A DNA stretch of 13,093 nucleotides from Bacilli bacterium (GCA_900772095.1 CAAGQJ010000013.1:1-13093), one strand, 5' to 3'. Positions 4,932 to 11,904 are shown, numbered from the stretch's first letter. Numbers and translations are program-made. The notes: generated by a model from the letters alone, not told the origin.

Positions 4932-5260
4932 TGGATAATGATACATTAGCAGATTATTGGAGAGACATATCACCAATATTAAAGGAACAAGTAAGAGAGA
5001 AAAGAGAAAACTGTTTTAATAATAGACTAGAATATGCCAAAAAACAATTTGAAGAAAACAATATACCTTATAAATTATGTAATGAAAGCATTGGACATTT
5101 CAATTTATTAGATAGTAAAGGAAAAGTATTAATGAGTTTTTGGAGTTATACAGGTAAATTATATATTCCTAGCACTGGATTTAGCGATAATGTGGGTATT
5201 AGAAATTGTATAAAAAAATATAAGAAAATGGAGAAAAATAATGCAAGCAGTAACAGTTGA
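4931..5260 (+). CDS. hypothetical phage protein in the recombination cassette
   Basis: A 109-residue soluble protein with a charged helical first half (ILKEQVREKRENCFNNRLEY, AKKQFEENN) followed by a strand-rich half (IGHFNLLDSKGKVLMSFWSY, TGKLYIPSTGF). The start at 4931 overlaps the ERF stop by one base (TAATG) and has GGAGG 12 bases upstream, so translation is probably coupled; an upstream frame extension to 4892 lacks support. It overlaps the start of the exonuclease gene by 20 bases. I do not recognise the family; sitting between annealase and exonuclease suggests a recombination role. Confidence 0.75.
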   Translation: MDNDTLADYWRDISPILKEQVREKRENCFNNRLEYAKKQFEENNIPYKLCNESIGHFNLLDSKGKVLMSFWSYTGKLYIPSTGFSDNVGIRNCIKKYKKMEKNNASSNS

Positions 5261-6137
5261 TAGAGAAAAATATATAGGTGGTAGTGATATACCAATCATA
5301 ATGGGAATAAGTCCATTTAAAACAAGATTTGATTTATTACTAGAAAAAGCAGGACTAAAAGAAGATACTTTTGAAGGTAATGAATATACAGAATATGGGA
5401 ACATAATGGAACCCAAAATAAGAAATTTTATTAATGAAAATAGAGAGGATAAGTTTGAAGAGGGAAAGTATATTGAGAATGATATTAGATGTCACACAGA
5501 TGGAATAAACAAAGAAGTGGTACTTGAAATAAAAACGACCTCTCAAGTACATGAAAATGTAAATGATTACAAAGTGTATTTAGTTCAATTATTATTCTAT
5601 ATGGAATATACAAAAAGAAAACATGGGAAACTTGCTGTATACGAAAGACCGGAAGATTTTAACGAAGAATTTGATATTGAAAGGTTAACTCAATATGATA
5701 TTAGAATAGAAGATTATAAAGAATTAGTAGAACAAATAAATAAAGCAGTAGACCAATTTAGAATTGATTTAGTAAAAGTAAAAGAAAACCCATTTATTAT
5801 TGAAGAAGAGCTACTACCAATAGATTTAACTGAATTGTCAAATAAAGTAGTAGCATTAGAAAATCAACTTGCAAAAATGAAAGAAACTGAAAATCAAGTA
5901 AAAGAACTTAAAACACAATTAAAAAGTGCCATGGAGAAAAACAATATTAAAAAATGGGAAACACCTAACGGAGTAAAAATTACATTAGTAGCAGATGGAA
6001 AAGATAAAATTGTTAAAAAATTCAATGAACAATTATTCAAAGACAATAATTTAGACTTATGGGACGAATATAGCGAAGATGTAATACAAAAAGGAAAGGC
6101 TGGTTATGTAAAAATTACATTACCAAAGGAGAAATAA
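5241..6137 (+). CDS. YqaJ/lambda-exonuclease-like recombination nuclease
   Basis: A 298-residue PD-(D/E)XK nuclease of the YqaJ viral recombinase family, expected to resect double-strand ends to give single strands for the ERF protein. Visible motifs: GGSDIPIIMGISPF (13-26), GNIMEP with E57, TDG with D87, LEIKTT with the E96-x-K98 catalytic pair, and Q116 in VQLLFYMEY. The C-terminal third (about 185-250) is a predicted coiled coil (ALENQLAKMKETENQVKELK), often seen fused in this family. The start has a GGAG site inside the previous gene's end and overlaps that gene by 20 bases. Length is typical for YqaJ-type phage proteins. Confidence 0.9.
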   Translation: MQAVTVDREKYIGGSDIPIIMGISPFKTRFDLLLEKAGLKEDTFEGNEYTEYGNIMEPKIRNFINENREDKFEEGKYIENDIRCHTDGINKEVVLEIKTTSQVHENVNDYKVYLVQLLFYMEYTKRKHGKLAVYERPEDFNEEFDIERLTQYDIRIEDYKELVEQINKAVDQFRIDLVKVKENPFIIEEELLPIDLTELSNKVVALENQLAKMKETENQVKELKTQLKSAMEKNNIKKWETPNGVKITLVADGKDKIVKKFNEQLFKDNNLDLWDEYSEDVIQKGKAGYVKITLPKEK

Positions 6138-6218
6138 ATGGAAGAAGAATTAGAAGATTACGAATGGACATTAGCAGATATAATCAATGATGAAATAAAA
6201 ATGGGAATGAGAGAATGA
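6138..6218 (+). CDS. 26-residue acidic small protein
   Basis: A short frame beginning MEEELEDYEWTLADIINDE. It has a textbook AAGGAG site 7 bases before its ATG, which lies directly after the exonuclease stop, and it overlaps the next gene by ATGA (6215-6218). Good ribosome site, tight coupling and a composition unlike random AT-rich sequence support translation. It is very acidic and probably a single helix. Function unknown; it could be a real mini-protein or serve mainly to couple translation to the NinB-like gene. Confidence 0.55.
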   Translation: MEEELEDYEWTLADIINDEIKMGMRE

Positions 6219-6709
6219 AAATATTGTCAAATTATCTCAAAAGGGTAATAAATGAAAAAGGAAATTATGAAATAACATTTGAAGTATCGGACCATTTATC
6301 TAAAGCACAAGTTGAAGAACTGGAAAAGTCTTTATATAAACTAGAAATAACAAAACCAAAAAGTAAAAGGTCGCTTAAACAAAATAAGTACCTGTGGGGA
6401 ATGATAAAAGATTTGTCAGATTACACAAAAGAAGAAACACTAAGCATATATATAAAGGCTCTTGAAGAAGCGCAGGCTCTATATGTTGAGCTAATAGGAA
6501 TACCTGATGTAGAAGAAATATTAAGAAAAAACTATAGAGCAGTCAAAATAGTAAGAGCATTTAAACAAAATGGCAAAACATTCTATGTATATAAGTGCTT
6601 CATGGGAAGTAGCAAGTTCGATACTAAAGAGATGTTAATGTTAACGGATATTGTTAAAAATTGGTGTATAGAAGAAAAAATACCAGTAAAAGAAGAATTA
6701 TACATGTAA
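6215..6709 (+). CDS. NinB-like phage recombination protein (tentative)
   Basis: A 164-residue basic protein. The segment SKRSLKQNKYLWGMIKDLSD (about 50-69) resembles the RSLxQN-W signature near the middle of NinB-type recombination proteins and of the phage HNHc-type nucleases of Gram-positive phages; no HNH residues are visible, so NinB is preferred. The C-terminal part includes FYVYKCFMGSSKFDTKEMLM and NWCIEEKIPV. NinB (lambda Orf) helps load annealing proteins onto single strands, which fits the neighbouring ERF and exonuclease genes. It starts by ATGA overlap with the 26-residue gene. It is followed by the longest gene-free gap of the rightward operon. Confidence 0.55.
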   Translation: MKILSNYLKRVINEKGNYEITFEVSDHLSKAQVEELEKSLYKLEITKPKSKRSLKQNKYLWGMIKDLSDYTKEETLSIYIKALEEAQALYVELIGIPDVEEILRKNYRAVKIVRAFKQNGKTFYVYKCFMGSSKFDTKEMLMLTDIVKNWCIEEKIPVKEELYM

Positions 6710-6831
6710 GGTTTGAAAAAATGCTCATAACACCTAACTAGACAAAAAATATCCTTACCTTAAATCTATGTGATACGAGTTTTTTTCGAGCATTTGTTGG
6801 TATCACAAATAAAAAAATGGAGGAATAAAAA
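6706..6831 (+). other. structured intercistronic leader with possible pseudoknot
   Basis: In an operon where other gaps are under 45 bases, this 122-base non-coding gap contains two interleaved perfect 8-base complementary pairs: AAATGCTC (6719-6726) with GAGCATTT (6788-6795), and TGTGATAC (6769-6776) with GTATCACA (6800-6807). The order A-B-A'-B' can form an H-type pseudoknot, or two competing hairpins. A weaker 6-base pair (GTAAGG 6706-6711 with CCTTAC 6753-6758) may add to it. The second pair ends 11 bases before the GGAGG site of the gene at 6832, so the fold could affect its translation. No known riboswitch or ribozyme class was recognised. Confidence 0.45.
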
Positions 6832-7509
6832 ATGTTAAAAAAAGAAAGTAAAATAAGAAGATTACTAGGAAAAAATTATCATCTAAATTCAAGCACGACA
6901 GGAGAATGGAGATTATATAAAAAATATGATGATTTTGAAAAATATATGAGTTCACAAAATAAACCAATCATGACAAATAAAACAAATACAGAAAAAGATT
7001 TATTGAAATTTGCAAAAGGAAGTAGAAAAATAGATGAAAGAATAGCACGTTGTGAAATAAGAGTAATAACAACGGCAATTGCAGTTATATTGTGCTTTGT
7101 AAATCTTAAGCTTAAGTCAAAACTAATGAGTAGCATGATTTTGGGAATAGATGCAGTTGTTTTATTGGATATATTGTTTCAAACAATAATCGATGGTCAC
7201 AATCTAAAGGCATCATATCAAGAAACGGCGGTAATGTGTGGTTTTAGACCAGACTTTGATATTTCTAAAAGATGGCAAATTAAAAATAATTTCAAACATA
7301 ATGGTATCAATTATTGTGTTTTAACAGTGGATTTGGGAATAAATCATAATTTTTTAGGAGAGAAGTCATTGTGTTATGAAACAATGGTATTTACAAAAGA
7401 CAAAAAATGGAATGAATACCAAGAAAGATATGGAACAAAATCAATAGCAAAAAAAAGACATAAAGAAATAGTTAAATATATAAAAAGTGGAGGAAAACTA
7501 TATGAATAA
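6832..7509 (+). CDS. membrane protein with central two-helix hairpin, unknown function
   Basis: A 225-residue protein with a basic, soluble N-terminal region (1-70), two adjacent predicted membrane segments (about 76-92 and 99-119) separated by only KLKSK, and a soluble C-terminal domain (about 125-225) containing YETMVFTKDKKWNEYQERYG and ending in a basic helix. The two helices would form a hairpin with both soluble parts on the same side, probably the cytoplasm. No family is recognised. GGAGG lies 8 bases before the ATG. The gene is preceded by the structured gap and overlaps ssb by 8 bases. A membrane protein inside a replication cassette is unusual; membrane tethering of replication is a possibility only. 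Confidence 0.7.
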   Translation: MLKKESKIRRLLGKNYHLNSSTTGEWRLYKKYDDFEKYMSSQNKPIMTNKTNTEKDLLKFAKGSRKIDERIARCEIRVITTAIAVILCFVNLKLKSKLMSSMILGIDAVVLLDILFQTIIDGHNLKASYQETAVMCGFRPDFDISKRWQIKNNFKHNGINYCVLTVDLGINHNFLGEKSLCYETMVFTKDKKWNEYQERYGTKSIAKKRHKEIVKYIKSGGKLYE

Positions 7510-7936
7510 CGTAATTTTAGTAGGCAGAATAACAAGAGATGTTGAGCTAAGATATACAACAACAGGATTAGCGTGTGTATCAATGTCAATAGCAATCGAT
7601 AACGGAAAAGATGAAAATGGTAACAAGAAAAAAGCAGATTTTCCATTGGTGAGGGTATATGGTAAGCAAGCTGAAAATGTAGCAAAATATTGTCACAAAG
7701 GTAGTGTTGTTGGAGTATTAGGAAAACTAAAAACTAGAGAATGGGAGCAAGGTGATGGAAAGCGATATGAAACATATGTGTATGCAAATAAAGTACATTT
7801 TTTAGATACAAAAAAACAAGAAAATGTTGTACAAGAAGATAAAACTAATTGTGAAATAATAAGAGAAGCTTACGAAGACCCATTTGTAAATTTTGGTGAC
7901 CAAATAGAATTTGATGAAGATTTACCATTTGATTAA
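7502..7936 (+). CDS. ssb: single-stranded DNA-binding protein
   Basis: A 144-residue OB-fold SSB that coats single-stranded DNA during phage replication and recombination. It begins MNNVILVGRITRDVELRYTT, followed by MSIAIDNGKDENGNKKKADF, VRVYGKQAENVAKYCHKGSV and LKTREWEQGDGKRYETYVYA, all typical of bacterial/phage SSB. A short acidic tail ends in DEDLPFD, matching the conserved SSB C-terminal tip that binds partner proteins. The start 7502 is chosen by the AGGAGG-like GGAGG 8 bases upstream; a longer frame from 7487 begins at GTG without support. It overlaps the end of the upstream membrane gene by 8 bases. Confidence 0.95.
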   Translation: MNNVILVGRITRDVELRYTTTGLACVSMSIAIDNGKDENGNKKKADFPLVRVYGKQAENVAKYCHKGSVVGVLGKLKTREWEQGDGKRYETYVYANKVHFLDTKKQENVVQEDKTNCEIIREAYEDPFVNFGDQIEFDEDLPFD

Positions 7937-7945
7937 AGGTGATTG

Positions 7946-8221
7946 ATGAACAAAATATTAAATGAAGCAGTTAAGAAAGACAAATTATTGTTTAATGAAA
8001 TTTATGAAAAAACTAAAAATTGTAATAGAAATCAATTGGTTAAACTTTTAATGACAAATGAAAGAAATAGCAAAGAACAAAAACAAAGATTTGATGAGGC
8101 AATAAAGGCTATAAACATTCTTCAAGAAATAATATACCAACAACCTAGTAATGATGCAGAAAAAGATTTATGGATATTAGATAGACTAGAAACAATTAAA
8201 TATATATTGAAGGAGAAATAA
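7946..8221 (+). CDS. small helical protein, unknown function
   Basis: A 91-residue, Lys/Glu-rich protein predicted to be all helical (LNEAVKKDKLLFNEIYEKTK, EAIKAINILQEIIYQQ, LWILDRLETIKYILKEK). ATG 7946 is preferred over a TTG three bases earlier because AAGGTG ends 5 bases before it. It starts 9 bases after the ssb stop and its stop codon overlaps the leader of the next gene, whose AAGGAG lies within its last codons. No family is recognised. Confidence 0.65.
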   Translation: MNKILNEAVKKDKLLFNEIYEKTKNCNRNQLVKLLMTNERNSKEQKQRFDEAIKAINILQEIIYQQPSNDAEKDLWILDRLETIKYILKEK

Positions 8222-8226
8222 GAAAT

Positions 8227-8505
8227 ATGATAGGTAAAGTATTAAACGCTTTAGTTACAAGAGATAAATTTGATGATAAACCACTAGAGAACTATATCTA
8301 TGCCAGCCTAACCCAACCCCCAATTAAAATTATGGATAAAAGAAATTCTGATGATGAACTTGATTACATAGTAGAATGTCCTAATTGTAAAAGTCATGTG
8401 TGTTATGGAACAGATATATTTATGTATTCAGGTCATATATATTGCTCTAACAAAGGTTGCAGAGAGAAGGTAGTTGAACAATACGAAAATAATAAAAAAA
8501 TGTAA
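8227..8505 (+). CDS. small zinc-ribbon protein
   Basis: A 92-residue protein with two cysteine pairs spaced as in a zinc ribbon: CPNC (C51, C54) and CSNKGC (C73, C78), plus C59. The intervening HVCYGTDIFMYSGHIY resembles the strands of a zinc-ribbon knuckle. The first 45 residues are of unknown fold. Such proteins in phages may bind nucleic acid or polymerase, but nothing here shows the target. AAGGAG (8210-8215) precedes the ATG; the gene sits in the ssb-to-methylase run of small genes. Confidence 0.75.
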   Translation: MIGKVLNALVTRDKFDDKPLENYIYASLTQPPIKIMDKRNSDDELDYIVECPNCKSHVCYGTDIFMYSGHIYCSNKGCREKVVEQYENNKKM

Positions 8506-8520
8506 AAGGAGATGTTAAGA

Positions 8521-8874
8521 ATGAAAATAACAATATATGAATTATTAGGATTAGTTAAAGATGGTAAAGCACCTAAAAAAATAAAATTTAGAAATGAAAT
8601 ATATGAGTATGAAAATCACATAAAAGATAACTTCATAGATTATGTAGGAGTAGAAAAAGAAACTAATGAAATGTTTTATTTATCAAGTTATATTGGAAAT
8701 AATTATATAAGCGATATATTTACAGGTGAAGTAGAAATAATCAAAGAATCAAAGAAGATAGAAAAATGTAAAAATTATGAAGATTTTTTAAACATAGATG
8801 ATTATATAGAACATTTAAAAAATAAAATTAATGAACTAATAGATGAAATTAACAATTTAAAGGAGAATAATTAA
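8521..8874 (+). CDS. hypothetical phage protein with C-terminal coiled coil
   Basis: A 117-residue protein. The N-terminal part ITIYELLGLVKDGKAPKKIK has the look of a widespread small phage protein found in low-GC Gram-positive prophages; function unknown. The C-terminal 25 residues are a charged coiled coil (HLKNKINELIDEINNLKENN). The ATG at 8521 is chosen over 8512, since AAAGGAG (8505-8511) directly abuts 8512 and would be too close to it. It ends with its own AAGGAG serving the methylase 3 bases later. Confidence 0.7.
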   Translation: MKITIYELLGLVKDGKAPKKIKFRNEIYEYENHIKDNFIDYVGVEKETNEMFYLSSYIGNNYISDIFTGEVEIIKESKKIEKCKNYEDFLNIDDYIEHLKNKINELIDEINNLKENN

Positions 8875-8877
8875 AAT

Positions 8878-9366
8878 ATGGCAAAAGCAAATGTTAAATT
8901 TACAAAAGATAATGAATATTATACACCAAAAAGTGTTGTAGAATATTTTGGAAAGTTTGATTATGATCCAGCAACTTGTGAAGAAAAAGCAAAAGAATTT
9001 GATATTAAAAATTATGATACAATAGAAACAAATGGGCTAACTAAAGATTGGACAATATATAAAAACATATGGATAAACCCACCATTTACTGAAAAACATA
9101 AATTTTTGGAAAAAGCATATCAAACATATAAAATTGCTAAAAATAATATATATGTATTATTTCCTATAGAATTTATAACTACTAAAAGATTTCATGATAT
9201 TGCTAAAAATGTTGGTGGTAAAATTTATATTCCTAGTGGAAGAATTAATTTTGAAAGCGGTTTAGGGAAGAAAAGTAAAAGCCCAGCATTTGGTAGTGTT
9301 GTTATGAAAATTCAAGATAATTGGGAAATAGAATTAATAGATAAAGAAATGTTTAAGGAGGATTAA
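8878..9366 (+). CDS. phage DNA N6-adenine methyltransferase (Dam-like)
   Basis: A 162-residue protein of the phage Dam family (DNA N-6-adenine-methyltransferase), which moves a methyl group from S-adenosylmethionine to adenine N6 in DNA. Visible: YYTPKSVVEYFGKFDYDPAT with the DPAT motif (30-33), TNGLTKDW, and the catalytic NPPF motif (67-70) in IWINPPFTEKHKF; later IYVLFPIEF and SPAFGSVVMKI. Length fits this compact family. No restriction partner is adjacent, so it is an orphan methylase that may protect phage DNA from host restriction or mark it. Start has AAGGAG upstream. Confidence 0.9.
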   Translation: MAKANVKFTKDNEYYTPKSVVEYFGKFDYDPATCEEKAKEFDIKNYDTIETNGLTKDWTIYKNIWINPPFTEKHKFLEKAYQTYKIAKNNIYVLFPIEFITTKRFHDIAKNVGGKIYIPSGRINFESGLGKKSKSPAFGSVVMKIQDNWEIELIDKEMFKED

Positions 9367-9369
9367 AAT

Positions 9370-9609
9370 ATGAAAAGTGCTAGAGAGTTATTTGAAGAAC
9401 TAGGTTGGTATTTAGATATTGAAACAAATGATAATCAAATAGTTTATTCAAAAAATAAGTTTAATAATGATACATTTGGTTTTATTGGTGCTAAAGCAAT
9501 TACATTTGATAAAGAAATGGAAAGTTTATATTTAGATGATGTAAACGATATTAGTATGCTTTTATTACAAGCAATAAACCAACAGGTAAATGAGTTGGGT
9601 TGGAAATAG
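9370..9609 (+). CDS. small phage protein of unknown function
   Basis: A 79-residue acidic protein starting MKSARELFEELGWYLDIETN and ending LLLQAINQQVNELGWK. This pattern, an ELFEELG start and a closing AINxQxxELGW helix, is familiar from small proteins of Gram-positive phages and prophages, with no known function. AAGGAGG lies 10 bases upstream of the ATG, within the methylase's last codons. Its stop codon TAG is the start of the first 18-bp repeat flanking rtcB, so it is the gene that would be joined directly to the one at 10920 if rtcB were lost. Confidence 0.7.
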   Translation: MKSARELFEELGWYLDIETNDNQIVYSKNKFNNDTFGFIGAKAITFDKEMESLYLDDVNDISMLLLQAINQQVNELGWK

Positions 9610-9622
9610 AAAGGACTGATAA
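9605..9622 (+). repeat. 18-bp direct repeat, left copy (before rtcB)
   Basis: AATAGAAAGGACTGATAA, identical to 10900-10917. It contains the TAG stop of the preceding gene and the AAAGGA ribosome site used by rtcB. Confidence 0.95.
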
Positions 9623-9626
9623 GATT

Positions 9627-10904
9627 ATGAATTTAAAAATATTTACTAAAAATATAGAAGAACAAGCAATTAACCAAATAAATGAATTATTAAAACAAGA
9701 AACATTTAAAAATAGTAAAGTTCGTATAATGCCAGATGTTCATGCAGGAAAAGGTTGCGTAATCGGATTTACTGGAAATTTAGGAGAAAAAGTAATACCA
9801 AATATTGTCGGAGTAGATATAGGTTGTGGAATGTTATGTGTTGAATTAGGTAATATTGATTTAGATTTAGAGAAATTAGACAAAATTATAAGACAATATG
9901 TTCCTAGTGGAATGAATGTCCACGAAAATCAAAGATATAAGTTTTTAGAATTAGAGCAACTATATTGTTATAAATTATTAAAAAATAAAGATAATTGGTT
10001 AGAGAAATCTATGGGAACATTGGGTGGTGGAAATCACTTTATAGAAATAGATGTTGATGAAGATGATAATAAATATTTAGTAATACATACAGGCTCAAGG
10101 AATCTAGGGAAACAAGTTGCCGAAATATATCAAGAGAAAGCAATTAAATACTGTTCTTATGAAGATGAGATGAAAGAAGCAAAACAGAAACTTATAAAGG
10201 AATATAAAGAACAACACAGAGAAAAAGAAATACAAGATAAATTAATTGAAATATCAAAAAAATATGAGGGTAAAACAAAATTACCAAAAGATTTATGCTA
10301 TTTAGAGGGAAAATTAAGAGAAGATTATTTACACGATATGAAAATATGCCAAGAATTTGCTAAAGATAATCGTTTATGTATAGCAAAGCAAATACTATGT
10401 AATTATTTTCAATTACCTTATTATGAAGGATATAAAAGTGTAAGATTAAGAGAAAAAGCAATGTCCACTTGTGATTGGTATACTCAAGATATGATTGAGA
10501 GGGATTTTTGGTATTTTGAAACAATACATAATTATATATCATTTGAAGATAACATAGTTCGTAAAGGTGCTATATCTGCTAAAAAAGGGGAAAAAGTGCT
10601 TATACCAATGAATATGAGAGATGGCTGTATTATTGGAATTGGGAAAGGTAATGATGACTGGAATTGTTCAGCCCCACATGGAGCAGGCAGAATAATGTCA
10701 AGAATGCAAGCGAAAGAAACTTTTAATTTAGATGAATATAAAGAAAGTATGAAAAATATTTATACAACTTCGGTAAATGAAAATACCATTGATGAAGCCC
10801 CATTTGTATATAAACCAATGCAAGAAATAATTGACAATATCGGAGATACAGTAGATATTATTAAAATAATTAAGCCAATATATAATTTTAAAGCCAATGA
10901 ATAG
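9627..10904 (+). CDS. rtcB: RtcB-type 3'-phosphate RNA ligase
   Basis: A 425-residue RNA ligase that joins 2',3'-cyclic phosphate or 3'-phosphate ends to 5'-OH ends using GTP and Mn2+; in bacteria and phages it repairs cut RNA. All landmark residues are visible: D37 and H39 in PDVHAGKG, C67 in GVDIGCGM, N136 and H137 in LGGGNHF, H154 in HTGSRNLG, H301 in IHNY and the guanylated histidine H351 in SAPHGAGR. Length matches the short bacterial form, so it should be intact. ATG 9627 with AAAGGA upstream is preferred over a TTG at 9600 inside the previous gene. Perfect 18-bp repeats flank the gene, indicating a cassette. A likely role is repair of tRNA cut by host anticodon nucleases during infection; no archease gene or tRNA gene is adjacent. 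Confidence 0.96.
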   Translation: MNLKIFTKNIEEQAINQINELLKQETFKNSKVRIMPDVHAGKGCVIGFTGNLGEKVIPNIVGVDIGCGMLCVELGNIDLDLEKLDKIIRQYVPSGMNVHENQRYKFLELEQLYCYKLLKNKDNWLEKSMGTLGGGNHFIEIDVDEDDNKYLVIHTGSRNLGKQVAEIYQEKAIKYCSYEDEMKEAKQKLIKEYKEQHREKEIQDKLIEISKKYEGKTKLPKDLCYLEGKLREDYLHDMKICQEFAKDNRLCIAKQILCNYFQLPYYEGYKSVRLREKAMSTCDWYTQDMIERDFWYFETIHNYISFEDNIVRKGAISAKKGEKVLIPMNMRDGCIIGIGKGNDDWNCSAPHGAGRIMSRMQAKETFNLDEYKESMKNIYTTSVNENTIDEAPFVYKPMQEIIDNIGDTVDIIKIIKPIYNFKANE

Positions 10905-10917
10905 AAAGGACTGATAA
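10900..10917 (+). repeat. 18-bp direct repeat, right copy (after rtcB)
   Basis: AATAGAAAGGACTGATAA, identical to 9605-9622. It contains the rtcB stop TAG and the AAAGGA ribosome site of the gene at 10920. Recombination between the copies would remove rtcB precisely and leave the flanking genes intact. Confidence 0.95.
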
Positions 10918-10919
10918 AG

Positions 10920-11237
10920 ATGGAATTATGGATTAGAAGTCAAGATAAAGAAAGTTTAGTTAAATGTAATAATTATATAAATTATTTTTATGATGATATA
11001 GAACAAACTTATGGAATTGGTTCGCATGGGTATACTTTAGGCGAATACAAAACAAAAGAAAGAGCCATTGAAGTTTTAGATGAAATACAAATGTTATTGC
11101 AACCAATAATAAAATATGAACCAATAGTGCAAGAAGAATTTAATCCGTCATATAAATATAAACATTTTGTAAAAGTTGATGACAATATGGAAATTAAAGA
11201 ATTATCTACTTTTGTATATCAAATGCCTGCTGAATGA
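10920..11237 (+). CDS. small phage protein of unknown function
   Basis: A 105-residue protein beginning MELWIRSQDKESLVKCNNYI and continuing GIGSHGYTLGEYKTKERAIE, a pattern I associate with small proteins common in Gram-positive phages and mobile elements; no function is known. The GSHGYTLGEYKTKERAIEVL section suggests a compact alpha/beta fold. The C-terminal part ends FVYQMPAE. Its ribosome site AAAGGA is part of the 18-bp repeat after rtcB, so it probably used this same site before rtcB arrived. Confidence 0.7.
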   Translation: MELWIRSQDKESLVKCNNYINYFYDDIEQTYGIGSHGYTLGEYKTKERAIEVLDEIQMLLQPIIKYEPIVQEEFNPSYKYKHFVKVDDNMEIKELSTFVYQMPAE

Positions 11238-11247
11238 GGTTGATTAA

Positions 11248-11289
11248 ATGAAACATCAATTAAGCAATTTAGAATTTGAAATAAGATAA
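11248..11289 (+). CDS. possible 13-codon mini-gene
   Basis: ATG with GAGGTT 7 bases upstream opens a 13-codon frame (MKHQLSNLEFEIR) that fills the gap between two genes, ending 15 bases before the next start. The ribosome site is good and the codons are ordinary, but the length is too short to judge; it may be a remnant or a coupling leader. Confidence 0.25.
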   Translation: MKHQLSNLEFEIR

Positions 11290-11304
11290 GGAGAAATAAG
11301 AATA

Positions 11305-11529
11305 ATGGATAAAGAAAGATTTAATGTAGAAGAACACACAACATTAGATGGTAGAGTGTTAGATGTTTTTCCAATTAGTCATATATATATATATATACAT
11401 GAATTAGAAAAACAAGTCAAAAAGCAAAAAGAAGTAATTGATAAAGCAATAGAATATATACAAGAAAATACCTGTTGGGAATTAAGAACAAGCAAAGTAT
11501 TAGATATATTAAAAGAGGTGTTAGAATGA
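11305..11529 (+). CDS. small helical phage protein
   Basis: A 74-residue acidic protein. After a short N-terminal strand region (TTLDGRVLDVFPIS) comes a run of AT dinucleotides (11381-11397) coding IYIYI, then a helical, coiled-coil-like part (HELEKQVKKQKEVIDKAIEY). No family is recognised. AAGGAG precedes the ATG. The stop overlaps the next start by ATGA (11526-11529). The AT run makes this gene prone to slippage in replication. Confidence 0.65.
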   Translation: MDKERFNVEEHTTLDGRVLDVFPISHIYIYIHELEKQVKKQKEVIDKAIEYIQENTCWELRTSKVLDILKEVLE

Positions 11530-11738
11530 ATTATAAAAATGCTTATGAAGAGATGAAAAAATTGTATGAATTATTACAACAAAAAAATAAACAACTAAAA
11601 CAAAAAAATAAACAACTAAAAGATAATTGGAATAAGTTAAAACAAAAAATAATAGATAGTTTCAATAAAACTCAAGATGTATGGTTTATAGACATATTAC
11701 AAGAAATAGGAAAAATAGAACAAGGAAGTAATGAGTAA
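11526..11738 (+). CDS. small coiled-coil protein with tandem heptad duplication
   Basis: A 70-residue coiled-coil protein. Residues around 19-33 contain two exact copies of QKNKQLK, encoded by two nearly identical 21-base units (about 11578-11619), so one heptad has been duplicated as DNA. The C-terminal part (DVWFIDILQEIGKIEQ) is less regular. The start is set by GAGGTG 6 bases upstream and by ATGA overlap with the previous gene; an upstream extension to 11475 is not supported. Function unknown. Confidence 0.65.
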   Translation: MNYKNAYEEMKKLYELLQQKNKQLKQKNKQLKDNWNKLKQKIIDSFNKTQDVWFIDILQEIGKIEQGSNE

Positions 11739-11748
11739 ATGGTAAAAT

Positions 11749-11904
11749 ATGGAAGAATTTAAAAAATATTGGTTAAAGAATTATATGTCACAGTATAAAA
11801 CTTCAACCAAAGAGGAAAAGAAAGAAATAAAAAGCAATTTATATAAAAATAATAACTTGACACAAAAAGAAAAAGATAAAATTTGGGAAGTAATAACAAG
11901 ATAA
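11749..11904 (+). CDS. 51-residue helical protein, unknown function
   Basis: A short frame starting MEEFKKYWLKNYMSQYKTST and ending EKDKIWEVITR. It fills the space between two accepted genes in the same direction, with a believable amphipathic helical composition. The ribosome site is weak (AATGG). It is followed directly by the strong GGAGG of the late-regulator gene. No family recognised. Confidence 0.55.
   Translation: MEEFKKYWLKNYMSQYKTSTKEEKKEIKSNLYKNNNLTQKEKDKIWEVITR

Noticed and set aside
6879..7685. Leftward open frames opposite the membrane protein and ssb genes
   Set aside because: No ribosome sites, antisense to strongly supported genes, and Leu/Phe/Ser-rich composition typical of antisense reading.
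9600..9626. Upstream TTG start for rtcB
   Set aside because: It lies inside the previous gene with no ribosome site; ATG 9627 has AAAGGA at suitable spacing and matches the usual N-terminus.
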